In this document: one piece after another, positions 34,411 to 43,139 of the stretch | How the letters are laid out: every line of letters starts with the position of its first letter | How positions within the stretch are numbered: position 1 is the first letter of the stretch | NCBI GenBank assembly: GCA_031553415.1 | Contig: JAVBLO010000017.1 | Location: 7,841 to 71,840, forward strand | Direction of reading: 5' to 3' | From: JAIRVZ01 sp031553415 | Lineage (GTDB): Bacteria; Bacteroidota; Bacteroidia; Bacteroidales; Azobacteroidaceae | DNA: 64,000 nt | Translations under genes and position numbers: made by a program | Notes under the pieces: generated by a model | Seen by the model: the letters and a program-made list of their open reading frames with translations, nothing else | Database searches by the model: none | What the model was told of the DNA's origin: nothing

Positions 34411-35040
34411 ATGAAACAGTTAATAATACTATGCCATCCTTCAACAGAAAGTTTGTGCCAATCAATTGCCGCAGAACTTGTACAACTGTATGAAGAACAC
34501 GAAATCAAAGTGAAACTCCGTGACTTGTATAAAATGAAATTCCAACCCATATTAACTTGTCAAGACTTGGATGAAATCGCTGCGAATAAAGTATCAAATG
34601 ATGTTGCTATAGAACAGGAACATATATCAGATGCCGACATCATCACATTCATTTATCCTATATGGCATAACGGGATGCCTGCCATGCTACGAGGCTATAT
34701 TGAACGTGTTTTCTGTGAAGGTTTCGCCTATTCCATTAACAAGAAAGGTAGAATGAAAAAACTTCTGGAAGACAAAAAAGTGGTACTGATAAATACTTTC
34801 AATTCTTTAAAGAATCTTGCCCCAAAAGAAATGGGATATAATTTTATATTCACAAATGAAAGACATATTTTTGAATCGTTCGGAATGGAGATTATGTCAC
34901 AACACTTCATCGAAAAAGCTAATTTGGGGGATGGAGATAATGTAATAAACAGCAAAATCAAAGATCTGAAAAAAGAAATAAAAAGCTCTATAATAGTCGG
35001 TAATAATATCCGGCTGAATATTCCTACCACATTTTTCTAA
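34411..35040 (+). CDS. NAD(P)H-dependent oxidoreductase, flavodoxin-2 fold
   Basis: 209 residues. KQLIILCHPSTESLCQSIA is the N-terminal FMN-binding strand-loop of the NQO1/KefF/MdaB family. ADIITFIYPIWHNGMPAMLRGYIERVF is the family-defining flavin/quinone-site block, and EGFAYSINKKGRMKKLL follows. Likely a cytosolic FMN- or FAD-dependent quinone reductase. It is monocistronic, convergent with the broken sensor region, and preceded by a strong SD. Confidence 0.85.
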   Translation: MKQLIILCHPSTESLCQSIAAELVQLYEEHEIKVKLRDLYKMKFQPILTCQDLDEIAANKVSNDVAIEQEHISDADIITFIYPIWHNGMPAMLRGYIERVFCEGFAYSINKKGRMKKLLEDKKVVLINTFNSLKNLAPKEMGYNFIFTNERHIFESFGMEIMSQHFIEKANLGDGDNVINSKIKDLKKEIKSSIIVGNNIRLNIPTTFF

Positions 35041-35049
35041 CCGTATAGG

Positions 35050-35543
35050 AATCTAAGGAATCGAGTAGGAAGAAAACGAAATAGTTTTCTTCCTACTTTC
35101 GTTTTCCGACCTCTCACACCACCACACATGGCGGTTCTTTATCTACGGTGCAATTTACTGTAATACCCTATCAAAGTGGGATAACCCGCCTGTTTCAGTT
35201 TGTCATTAGTGATTGCCTTCGTCAATATCCAGCTACCTGCTATGCACCAATATCCCAATCGAGTATTGGCATGTTGCCAGGAATAAAACTTACTGATGCC
35301 ACACTTCTGTAAATTTACAAACTTCGTTTTAACCTTCTTCCAACATTTCCAGATACACATACATATCCTACGGCAAAGCCTTTCATCTATACGCTTTAGA
35401 TAGCTCTGCATATCGGCTAACTGAAAGTACTCTATCCAACCACGCATAAACAGATGGAGTCCTGCTTTACGTTTATCATATCCCATACCATTGCTTCTTC
35501 CGGTCAACTCTTTCAGACGAGTTTTTAATTTAAGATAGCTTTT
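35050..35543 (-). mobile_element. Group II intron 3' fragment (maturase C-terminus plus RNA domains V-VI)
   Basis: Residues after about 290 of the minus-strand frame ending at 35139 are typical of group II intron maturases: KTRLKELTGRSNG, FMRGWIEYFQLADMQSYL, RRICMCIWKCWKKVKTK and NTRLGYWCIAGSWIL. After the stop, the minus strand has AACCGCCATG...GGTGGTGTGAGAGGTCGG, as near domain V of such introns. A perfect 14-bp hairpin follows (AGTAGGAAGAAAAC/GTTTTCTTCCTACT), consistent with domain VI. The 5' RNA domains and the reverse-transcriptase core are missing, so this is a dead fragment. Confidence 0.8.
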
Positions 35544-36769
35544 CCCTTCCTGATCGGGAACTATCTGATTGATAAACATTCCCGACAAACCATTTTGTGT
35601 GGAAAAATTATATTCTGCAATGAAATTTCCGGATTTGGTTTGTAAAAGCGCTTGTTTGTCTACAATAAAAATCCCACCCAGACAAGTGGCTATCCAAAGT
35701 TTTCCGTTATTATCTTCAAAAATATGATAAGCCCAATTGCTGTTATTTATCCCGGTATTATCTGTAATATTATAACGTATAAATTGTTTACTTGCATAGT
35801 CATAGCGATTAACGCCTCCATCGGAAGCAATCCACAACAGATGCTCCTTGTCTTCGTATACTTGCCGTATACGGTTGTGAGGCAAAGTATATCGCGAATC
35901 TCCCATTCTGTACCAAAGTGTATTCCTGTAATTTCCATTGGTTTCATTAAACCTGATAAATCCATTGGTACCTCCAAACCAGAAGTTTTCCCGCGAATCT
36001 TCATATAAAGCATAAAAATGATTTCCATTACCTGTTCCGGTAAGTTGTGAAATTGAAATAAATAGGGAGTACTTATTATAAGGAGCTAAAGAAATTCCAT
36101 AATCAGTTCCAATCCAAACATTTTTCTCTTTATCCGTGAATATATTCCAGATAATATTGTTGGATAATGATTGTGGATTCCTTGAATCGTGAAGCAAATG
36201 AAGTGCTGATACAGACTCATCATACACAAATAAGCCGTTGTCCGTTCCGGCAAGCAAACTTCCGTCTCCATCCAGCCAGTGACTTAACAGAATTATCGGA
36301 GAAAGGACTGATTTGAACAGTTTTCCCTTTAAATGGCTCATATTTATACAAATTTCCTTCTGTCCTAATCCAGATACAATTTCGTTAAGTATCTTCCAAT
36401 AAAGCATTAACAAATTGATTTGCTTTTCTTGTATTTACAGGCAGGTTGATTCTTTCAAAGGTATCTGTGGCAGGAATATACCTGCAAAATCCATCATAAG
36501 TTCCGATATATATACAATCATCTTTTGAATGAATTACAGAATAAATAGTGCTATGCTGAACCGAATAATCGTCATAACTAAACAAACCTTTATCCGACCC
36601 AATCCAAATCAGCCCCTGGGTATCCTGTAGAAAACAACTGATTACAGAAGCTTCAGTTCCTAAGCCAATGTTTTCAAATGTCTGATAATCTGCCTTCTGT
36701 GAAGATACCTGAAGACAGTAACAAAGAAACAAGAAGAATATTTTGATGGTTTTTCCCAGTATCCTTCAT
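35544..36769 (-). pseudogene. Broken HTCS-type sensor (two-component propeller) gene
   Basis: Repeated WIGT/WIGS beta-propeller blades (GLIWIGSDKGLFSY, NVWIGTDYGI, LLWIASDGGVNRYD, KLWIATCLGGIF) identify the periplasmic sensor of hybrid two-component regulators. Lesions: an apparent extra A in the run after the ATG at 36769 shifts the signal-peptide frame. An in-frame TAA at about 36385 follows FVNALLEDT. A frameshift near 36290 moves GSLLAGTDNG into another frame. At 35543 the propeller ends abruptly in group II intron sequence. The kinase, receiver and AraC parts are absent. The ATG lies 4 nt after the stop of the upstream T9SS gene. Confidence 0.82.
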
Positions 36770-36773
36770 TGTT

Positions 36774-38072
36774 TTATCTTCCTCCCACAATATTCACATC
36801 ACCTTTCTTAACATGCTTCGCTCCATCCGCACTTGTGGCTTCAATCACATAAAAATAAGCTCCGGGCGGAACATATTTTCCACGGTATTTTCCATCCCAT
36901 CCCAGATCAGGATCCGTCCAATGGAATAATTCATTTCCCCAGCGGTTGAATATCCATCCATTGAATTTTATAACTGATTTATAGACAACCTTAAATACAT
37001 CATTTGTTCCAGGTGATGTTGTTGGACTGAATGCATTCGGAACCCAAAGCATGAAATCAGAAATAATAATATCAGGTATAGAATCTTTAAATGTACAAAT
37101 AGATTGATAATCACTTACCTCTAAATTAACCTGGTAACGCCCCGGATCTTCGAAGGTATAATGCAGAATTTTGTTGGTCGTCTGGGATACCGGGTCGGTT
37201 TTACTCTTAGTTAAATTATAAATTTTCCATGTATAAAAAGTAGCGACAGGTTCATTGGCATATGCAGTATATGTGAAACTAACCGGAGCCGACATACTGC
37301 CATCTTCACTTGTTATTCCATTACCCGAAGTGGTTAAACTATCCGCGATTATTTTAGCCTCCACTGCAATTGCCGTATATTCTTTAGTTTTCATTTCTTT
37401 TCCCATATTGAAGTACTCAGCAAACTGATCTCCGGAAAGGGTAAAATCGGTATCTTCCAAAGGAGCTGGATCAATAAGGTATTCCGGAACTGTGCCTTGA
37501 ATTTTATCTTCTATAAACTGAGATGTGTACTTTTTGCTATTTTCATCCCCAATCATAGTTGAATAATCCAGTTTATAATCCCTGACAACATCCAGAAGCA
37601 TTCCACTTGATGGATCATGGTATTCTAATTTAGCAGCATCAATATCGATTAATAATTTAATCCGTTCACACTTATCATCCGATTCTTCAATGGTAAGAGA
37701 ATTAAAAACAGGAATATAACGGGAATAATCGATAATCCAGATAAATCGGTTGGAAGTAGTGATATTGTCTACATAATAACCATATCCATCTTCCACATCG
37801 GTAATCGTAGAAGTTTTGGTTTCTCCAACTGGTAGACTTGGAACAGGAATTCTATCACTCATTTTTTCCTTGTATTTATACCATTGATGGATTGTTTCCT
37901 CACTTGAAGTATAAGAAATTTCCGCACCTGACAAACCATTCAGTAAATAAACCTGAGTGGTTCCATCATCCTTTGCAAGCAAAGGAGCCCCAGTCCCACC
38001 TTTTACTACATACTGAGCAAAACAGGGAAGTGTTAACAAACACAGAAAAAACTGCAATATATATCTTTTCAT
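36774..38072 (-). CDS. Secreted protein with gliding-motility-type (T9SS type B) C-terminal domain
   Basis: 432 residues: signal peptide (ILQFFLCLLTLPCFAQ), an unassigned N-terminal part, a PKD-like segment around 240-330 (YANEPVATFYTWKIYN and YTFEDPGRYQVNLEV), then the CHU_C/gliding-motility C-terminal domain (WVPNAFSPTTSPGTNDVFK, FNRWGNELFHW, GWDGKYRGKYVPPGAYFYVIE). This C-terminal type directs export by the type IX system. It is coupled to the broken sensor gene behind it, so the pair may once have formed a sensing unit. Confidence 0.85.
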   Translation of the reverse strand: MKRYILQFFLCLLTLPCFAQYVVKGGTGAPLLAKDDGTTQVYLLNGLSGAEISYTSSEETIHQWYKYKEKMSDRIPVPSLPVGETKTSTITDVEDGYGYYVDNITTSNRFIWIIDYSRYIPVFNSLTIEESDDKCERIKLLIDIDAAKLEYHDPSSGMLLDVVRDYKLDYSTMIGDENSKKYTSQFIEDKIQGTVPEYLIDPAPLEDTDFTLSGDQFAEYFNMGKEMKTKEYTAIAVEAKIIADSLTTSGNGITSEDGSMSAPVSFTYTAYANEPVATFYTWKIYNLTKSKTDPVSQTTNKILHYTFEDPGRYQVNLEVSDYQSICTFKDSIPDIIISDFMLWVPNAFSPTTSPGTNDVFKVVYKSVIKFNGWIFNRWGNELFHWTDPDLGWDGKYRGKYVPPGAYFYVIEATSADGAKHVKKGDVNIVGGR

Positions 38073-38115
38073 GTCCCAAAATTAATATTTATTTTAGATC
38101 AATCTGAAAATCGGG

Positions 38116-38145
38116 TTGGAAAATTATTTTAATGGGTTATTTTTG
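38116..38145 (+). promoter_or_regulatory. Promoter of the sugar-isomerase-like gene
   Basis: TTG (38116-38118), a 19-nt spacer, TATTTTTG (38138-38145), matching the Bacteroidota consensus; about 42 nt of leader precede the ATG. Confidence 0.6.
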
Positions 38146-38193
38146 CAAGAAGAATATATTTATTGATAATTGTAAAATTTAATTCCTGAAATC

Positions 38194-39012
38194 ATGAAAA
38201 AGTATTTATTCTTAATCCTAATCAGTGTATTTTTTTTCGAAATACACACTTTTGCGCAAACGGTTCAACAACACGGTTCGAATAAAGTAAAAATAGGTAT
38301 CGCTGCTTATACTTTTCGCAAATTTGATATCGATTCCACATTAAACATGTACAAAATTGCAGATGCCAAGTATATGTCTGTGAAAGATTTTCATCTTCCA
38401 TTAAACAGCACGAAAGAACAAATGGAGGTTTTCAAACAAAAATGTGCTATTCATGGTGTTATTCCTTATGCGTTAGGCCCTATTTACATGAAAACGGAAA
38501 AAGAAGTAGATAATGCTTTTGATTATGTAGTCAGGTTCGGTGGAAATTTGCTGGTTGGTGTCCCCAATTATGAATTACTCCCTTATGTTGAGAAAAAAGT
38601 AATAGAAACCGGAATCAGATTAGCCATTCATACGCACGGACCTGATAACCTCCTTTATCCGGATGCAAAAGATGCATACAAAAGAATTAAAAATATGGAT
38701 TCACGTGTCGGAATTTGTATTGATTTGGGACATACGGTACGGTTGGGCGCTAATAGTGCGCAAGATATTGTAAAATATGAAAATAGAATATTTGACATTC
38801 ATATCAAAGATGAAACTGCTGCTGCAAAAGAAGGAACAACCTGCGAAATGGGGCGTGGAGTAATGGACTTCAAACCGATATTGGAAGCCATAAAAATGAC
38901 AGATTACAAAGGAGTTATATCACTGGAATTCGAAAAAGACCCTGAATATCCTTTCTTTGGAGTATTGGAATCGATAGGATACTTGCGAGGTGCATCAGAC
39001 ATGATTTATTAA
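38194..39012 (+). CDS. Exported sugar phosphate isomerase/epimerase-like TIM-barrel protein
   Basis: 272 residues with a signal peptide (KKYLFLILISVFFFEIHTFAQ). The AP-endonuclease-2/xylose-isomerase fold is seen in KIGIAAYTFRKFDIDSTL, LAIHTHGPDN (metal-binding His), VGICIDLGHTVRLG (Asp/His), FDIHIKDE and GVISLEFEKDPE. These are the usual metal ligands of the family. Periplasmic members in Bacteroidota act on sugars or inositols, such as keto-glycosides; the substrate here is unknown. Confidence 0.85.
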   Translation: MKKYLFLILISVFFFEIHTFAQTVQQHGSNKVKIGIAAYTFRKFDIDSTLNMYKIADAKYMSVKDFHLPLNSTKEQMEVFKQKCAIHGVIPYALGPIYMKTEKEVDNAFDYVVRFGGNLLVGVPNYELLPYVEKKVIETGIRLAIHTHGPDNLLYPDAKDAYKRIKNMDSRVGICIDLGHTVRLGANSAQDIVKYENRIFDIHIKDETAAAKEGTTCEMGRGVMDFKPILEAIKMTDYKGVISLEFEKDPEYPFFGVLESIGYLRGASDMIY

Positions 39013-39065
39013 AAGTAAAAAGAAACTGTCTCAAAAATAATTGAGGCAGCTAGCCGAAAATGGAA

Positions 39066-39279
39066 AATTTTCTTTTCGTTGCCCCCTCTTCTGCTCCTAT
39101 CATGCACCTGGAGCATAAGGCAGTAGTGGAAGAAATAGACTTCTCCATTGGGAGAGGATTGGATCATAATCAGGTTCAGCGGTTGGCTGAACTTGATTTT
39201 GTCGCGGAGCTCAAGGACATGTTTATTACCGGAAGCACGGGGACTGGGATAACAAAAGCATTACGCATAAAGCAAGAAT
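39066..39279 (+). pseudogene. IS21-family istB fragment
   Basis: KAVVEEIDFSIGRGLDHNQV, QRLAELDFVAELKDMFITGS and TGTG match the region around the Walker A of IstB ATPases. The lysine of the P-loop is lost (TGTGITKAL) and the rest of the gene is absent. The sequence is open from 39060. A hairpin CTGTCTCAA/TTGAGGCAG (39026-39048) before it may be an element end or the terminator of the preceding gene. Confidence 0.65.
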
Positions 39280-39282
39280 ATT

Positions 39283-39491
39283 ATGAAAGCAAAATCTAAA
39301 ATCAGAAGTATCAGCACTGAAATGGATGAACTTTTTGGTAAAGAAGGAACTCCTGAACGGGAAGCCTACGTTTATTATACAGGGAAAATCATTGAGCAAG
39401 CCCGCAAAGAAGCTCACATAACACAGGCAGAACTCGCAGAAAAATAGGAACAAACAAATCATATATTTCACGAGTGGAAACAGGACGGACG
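39283..39491 (+). pseudogene. HigA-type (XRE) antitoxin remnant, frameshifted
   Basis: The ATG at 39283 opens MKAKSKIRSISTEMDELFGK and continues to TQAELAEK, then a TAG. Restoring one A in the AAAAATAGG run lets the frame continue as IGTNKSYISRVETGRT, the recognition-helix part of HigA-like antitoxins. The sequence then breaks off. The cognate toxin gene is not present upstream. Together with the istB scrap it marks a site of past insertion and deletion. Confidence 0.7.
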
Positions 39492-39510
39492 CATGCCGGG
39501 CAAACAAATG

Positions 39511-39546
39511 AATGCCTCCGGTACATTATCTGTTTCCGAAGGCATT
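39511..39546. terminator. Hairpin downstream of the DPSL gene
   Basis: AATGCCTCCGG and CCGAAGGCATT pair with one mismatch. It lies 27 bp beyond the stop of the minus-strand ferritin-like gene. The T-tract is weak. Confidence 0.45.
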
Positions 39547-39572
39547 TAAATCTTACATGGTAATTAGAGTGT

Positions 39573-40076
39573 TTATTTGATATGCAACTTCATTTGTTGT
39601 ATATCTTTCAACCAATCTTCAATATCACGTTCGTGTTCTAATTCATCAGATAAAATTTGAACGGCGATTTCATGTGTTGCAAAATCTTTTCCATCAGTCA
39701 AAGCCGCTATTTCCTGATAACGCTCGATAGCACATCTTTCACCTTGCAGATTCTGGTCTAAGATAATTTCTACATACGGGTCTGTAGGTGGAAAATATTT
39801 GCACCCGGCCAATTTAGTCCATTCGTCCGGAGACAAAACAGGAATCCCGTCCAGTTCGATAATACGGTTTATCAAAAGTTGGGCATGTCCAAATTCTTCA
39901 TTCGCATGTTTTAATAATTCAGCTTCGATTGAAGTACGCATTGGACCTTCCATTAATTGCGCTCCTACCCAATACTGGTAGTAAGCCAACCATTCTTCAC
40001 TCAATGCTGCATTCAACAGTTTAATTAATTTGTTGACATCGATACCTTTAATAATTTTTACACCTTCTTTTCCCAT
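39573..40076 (-). CDS. Ferritin-like protein of the DPSL (Dps-like) type
   Basis: 167 residues, a four-helix bundle with the diiron ligands EEWLAYYQYW, ANEEFGHAQLL, GERCAIERYQE and DELEHERDIEDW. The cysteines in LAGCKYF and GERCAIE match the thiol pair near the ferroxidase site of Dps-like thioferritins. By family these cages store iron and consume hydrogen peroxide, helping anaerobes survive oxygen exposure. Monocistronic. Confidence 0.85.
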   Translation of the reverse strand: MGKEGVKIIKGIDVNKLIKLLNAALSEEWLAYYQYWVGAQLMEGPMRTSIEAELLKHANEEFGHAQLLINRIIELDGIPVLSPDEWTKLAGCKYFPPTDPYVEIILDQNLQGERCAIERYQEIAALTDGKDFATHEIAVQILSDELEHERDIEDWLKDIQQMKLHIK

Positions 40077-40221
40077 TGTAATTATAATTTAGTTAATAAA
40101 TAAATGTTATGACAAGAACTATCTTTCGCCATTTCATAATTACAACAATAGAGAGTAAAAAAAGTTGATTTATTTTTGTTAAAACTCAAAAGTAAAATCC
40201 TTGCATTGTTTTCAGGTAATT

Positions 40222-40890
40222 CTATCTTACAAATAGCCATTTAACCCCCTTGTATAAACCGATTCCAATATATCCGATTATTCCTGGTTTGATTTTCTCT
40301 TCGTATCTGACATTGATGGTTGAATAAGAAACCAAATGTTCCATTTTATTTATTTTTCCTTCCAATAAATCAATTTCACGATTCAGCCGTTCCAATTCTT
40401 TTTCTACTTTCAAAACTTCATCTATAGTATTTGCTTTTTGAAGCATTTCCAAATAACGGTTACGGGTTTTGATTGCATTATCCAACCGGATTTTATTGTC
40501 TTTAAATTCATCAGTAACATCAATACCCTGAAGATTCTTATCTTTTAATTTTCCTAATTTAGCAATTTCATCTATCACTTTGTATAAATTGGAAGATTCA
40601 ATTCTTAATGTAGTATAGTTATTTCCTGAATTCAAAATATAACCACCATATTTTTTTGCAAGGCCAAAAACTTGCATGCTTACCGTATCTGGACGATTGG
40701 ATTCAATAATCATTGAAGCATTGTAAATCATCATCCTTGTGTCATTTTCGGTCCTATCGGACTGAGTCTCCTGTTTTCTATAAGTGTCTGACGAACTATT
40801 TTCATTGTAAGTTACAGTACTTTTTTGATACGATGAGCAGGATGCTAATGCCAAGGCTGTAATTACCAATACAATTCGATTAATTTTCAT
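40222..40890 (-). CDS. DUF4349 lipoprotein
   Basis: 222 residues. Lipobox LASC at about 15-18 (ALALASCSSYQK). A DUF4349 region follows (MMIYNASMIIESNRPDTVS, KYGGYILNSGN) with a coiled coil (VLKVEKELERLNREIDLLEGKI) and a C-terminal hydrophobic end (IGYIGIGLYKGVKWLFV). Function unknown. A minus-strand TTTG-N17-TATTTTTG promoter lies at 40922-40950. Confidence 0.82.
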   Translation of the reverse strand: MKINRIVLVITALALASCSSYQKSTVTYNENSSSDTYRKQETQSDRTENDTRMMIYNASMIIESNRPDTVSMQVFGLAKKYGGYILNSGNNYTTLRIESSNLYKVIDEIAKLGKLKDKNLQGIDVTDEFKDNKIRLDNAIKTRNRYLEMLQKANTIDEVLKVEKELERLNREIDLLEGKINKMEHLVSYSTINVRYEEKIKPGIIGYIGIGLYKGVKWLFVR

Positions 40891-40952
40891 AATTATATAT
40901 AATTTTCAATTGTTTTTTTGACAAAAATAAAAAATATTTTATTACGCAAAAA

Positions 40953-41033
40953 GTAATTTCAACAGAAAGAATACCAATCAAACTGTGGTTGGACGAACTG
41001 GAAGAAGGTTCTGTAATGCAAGCTACAATCTGA
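40953..41033 (+). pseudogene. Possible rtcB 5' remnant in a gene-free gap
   Basis: The 324-bp gap 40891-41214 has no gene. One plus-strand frame reads VISTERIPIKLWLDELEEG followed by SVMQATI and a stop. IPIKLWL-x-E-E-G is the start of Bacteroidota RtcB RNA-ligase-like proteins. The ATG and the remainder are missing. The rest of the gap is AT-rich leader with the DUF4349 and cysE promoters. Confidence 0.4.
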
Positions 41034-41154
41034 TTTGGTAAAAATCAAAACAGAATTAAGTCCATTAACCGTTATTAAAGGGTGATAGATATATTATTTC
41101 TATAAAACTTCAGGCTTTGTTTATATATCGCATACATATTTCGCTATTTTTATC

Positions 41155-41162
41155 TAAATTTG
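41155..41162 (+). promoter_or_regulatory. -7 box of the cysE-like gene
   Basis: TAAATTTG fits TAnnTTTG and lies 52 nt before the ATG; no good -33 TTG at the normal distance. Confidence 0.35.
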
Positions 41163-41214
41163 TGAAGCAAAATCAACGATATTTCATAATTTTGATATCA
41201 CAAAGATAAAAACT

Positions 41215-42126
41215 ATGTATAAACAAGAAATATACCAGGCGATCAGTAAAAATGTGGAATTACTAGCAGAAAACCATTCTGCCAGTTTTCCTTATATTCC
41301 GCTATATGACAAGCAATTACCTTCATCTAATTCTTTACAGACAATTTTGGATAAAATCCGGGCAATCATGTTTCCCGGATATTTTGGGAATCCGCTTGTC
41401 AATACCAATTCCTTACAATACCATACAGGAGTAAATCTCGAACAGGTTTACAAATTGCTTTCCGAACAAATTTACTTTGCCTTATCATTTGAAAATGAGG
41501 ATATAAACACCCAACAAGCAAAAGAAAACGCTTCTACTTTCGCCATAACATTCATTGATAAATTACCTGAAATAAAAAGGCTGTTATCTACTGATGTAAA
41601 AGCTATTCTGGATGGAGATCCTGCTGCTAAAAGTTTAGGAGAAATTATATTTTGCTACCCAGCTATGCGCGCATTACTTAACCACAGGGTTGCACATGAA
41701 TTATTGAAATTGAGAATCCCTCTTATTCCCCGAATTATGTCAGAATTAGCACATGCTGAAACTGGTATAGACATACATCCGGGAGCACAAATAGGTGAAT
41801 ATTTCAGTATCGACCATGGCACGGGAGTCGTTATCGGACAAACTTCTATTATAGGAAGCCATGTCCGTTTGTATCAAGGAGTTACATTAGGAGCCAAAAG
41901 TTTCTCCCTGGATGAAGCCGGTAATCCCATCGATTTACCCCGCCATCCTATCCTGGAAGATTATGTCACGGTATATTCCAATTCAACCATATTAGGAAGG
42001 ATAACTATTGGAAAAGGAACAACAGTTGGTGGTAATATTTGGTTAACACACGGTGTGCCTCCCAATTCAAAGATATTGCAATCAAAAGCCGTTGAATATA
42101 GTTTCAGCGACGGACTAGGTATTTGA
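41215..42126 (+). CDS. cysE: Serine O-acetyltransferase
   Basis: 303 residues of the EpsC-like serine acetyltransferase type. A helical N-terminal domain of about 165 residues is followed by a left-handed beta-helix with hexapeptide repeats (GVVIGQTSIIGSHVRLYQGV and DYVTVYSNSTILGRITIGKG). The catalytic histidines are in DIHPGAQIGEYFSIDHGTG. It makes O-acetylserine from serine and acetyl-CoA for cysteine synthesis. The next gene, ispE, follows after a heptamer hairpin. Confidence 0.92.
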   Translation: MYKQEIYQAISKNVELLAENHSASFPYIPLYDKQLPSSNSLQTILDKIRAIMFPGYFGNPLVNTNSLQYHTGVNLEQVYKLLSEQIYFALSFENEDINTQQAKENASTFAITFIDKLPEIKRLLSTDVKAILDGDPAAKSLGEIIFCYPAMRALLNHRVAHELLKLRIPLIPRIMSELAHAETGIDIHPGAQIGEYFSIDHGTGVVIGQTSIIGSHVRLYQGVTLGAKSFSLDEAGNPIDLPRHPILEDYVTVYSNSTILGRITIGKGTTVGGNIWLTHGVPPNSKILQSKAVEYSFSDGLGI

Positions 42127-42128
42127 AA

Positions 42129-42208
42129 GAAGTTAGAAGTGAGAATTAAGAAGTTAGAAGAATTTCTTAATTACAACTTCTAACTTCTTAATTCTCACTT
42201 CTAACTTC
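42129..42208. repeat. Perfect 32-bp-arm inverted repeat of 7-bp-like units
   Basis: The left arm 42129-42160 (GAAGTTAGAAGTGAGAATTA...) is the exact complement of 42177-42208, with a 16-nt loop. It fills almost the whole gap between cysE and ispE. Confidence 0.8.
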
Positions 42209-42215
42209 TAAAATC

Positions 42216-43031
42216 ATGCTTGCTTTCCCCAATGCAAAAATCAATTTAGGGCTCAACATCGTATCCAAAAGAAATGATGGGTATCATAATCTGGAGACAG
42301 TTTTTTATCCGGTTGCCATTAAGGATGCCTTGGAGGTAGTTCCTGCTGCTGGAGAAAAAGGAATTTTCAAGCAATCCGGAATACTTTTAGATGGAAATCC
42401 CGAACAAAATCTGGTAATAAAAGCATACACTTTACTCAGAAAAGAATACTCCCTTCCGGAAATAGATATTTATTTAAGGAAAAATATTCCTTTTGGCGCA
42501 GGGTTAGGAGGCGGTTCTGCAGACGGCGCTTTCATGCTCAAACTACTGAATAACATTTATAGTTTAAACATTTCAGAAGAGCATTTAGAATTTTATGCAT
42601 CCCAATTAGGGGCGGATTGTCCGTTTTTCATCCGTAACAAACCTGTTTTTGCTACAGGAACCGGAAATATATTCACACCTATTGATTTATCACTTAAAGG
42701 ATATTATATCGTATTGATAAAACCGGACATTCACGTTTCTACCAAAGATGCATTCTCAAGAATAACTCCCCAACAGCCGGAATTATCATTGACGGAAATC
42801 ATTAAAAATCCTATCGAAACATGGAAAGAGACAATGGTAAATGATTTTGAGAAAAGTGTTTTCTATCAGCATCCTTCTATCGAAGGAATAAAAAACAGAT
42901 TATACCGGTCTGGGGCTATTTATGCATCCATGTCGGGCTCGGGTTCTTCTGTTTTCGGCATTTTCAGGGAAGAAATTGATTTAACCAAAGAGTTTAATGG
43001 GGATATATTTTGTGTAAGTTGTGAAGAATAA
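42216..43031 (+). CDS. ispE: 4-diphosphocytidyl-2-C-methyl-D-erythritol kinase
   Basis: 271 residues of the GHMP kinase superfamily. The N-terminal FPNAKINLGLNIVSKRNDGYH contains the conserved substrate residues, and the ATP loop PFGAGLGGGSADG is at 92-104. The C-terminal SGSGSSVFGIF is the third GHMP motif. It catalyses the ATP-dependent phosphorylation step of the non-mevalonate isoprenoid pathway. Confidence 0.96.
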   Translation: MLAFPNAKINLGLNIVSKRNDGYHNLETVFYPVAIKDALEVVPAAGEKGIFKQSGILLDGNPEQNLVIKAYTLLRKEYSLPEIDIYLRKNIPFGAGLGGGSADGAFMLKLLNNIYSLNISEEHLEFYASQLGADCPFFIRNKPVFATGTGNIFTPIDLSLKGYYIVLIKPDIHVSTKDAFSRITPQQPELSLTEIIKNPIETWKETMVNDFEKSVFYQHPSIEGIKNRLYRSGAIYASMSGSGSSVFGIFREEIDLTKEFNGDIFCVSCEE

Positions 43032-43095
43032 ATGAAGTTTTCCACAAAACATAGATTTTCATAACAATTTACATGGATTTTCCGGCATAAATAAT

Positions 43096-43103
43096 TATTT
43101 TTG
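43096..43103 (+). promoter_or_regulatory. -7 box of the pyrE promoter
   Basis: TATTTTTG at 43096-43103, with the ATG 37 nt further on; the -33 element is unclear. Confidence 0.4.
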
Positions 43104-43139
43104 CAGGCGAAAATTAAGAATATCAATTATTAAAACTCA

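Noticed and set aside
35139..36413. Intact 424-residue propeller protein
   Set aside because: Its C-terminal third is group II intron maturase sequence and its N-terminus is out of frame with the true gene start.
38077..38084. Minus-strand TAATTTTG as promoter of the T9SS type B gene
   Set aside because: It lies 5 bp from the start codon, which would put transcription start inside the gene, and the spacing to a -33 TTG is too short.
40943..40950. TACGCAAA as a fourth NrtR-like operator
   Set aside because: Only one arm is present; the expected TTTGCGTA 5 bp upstream is missing, so it is treated as a half-site at most.
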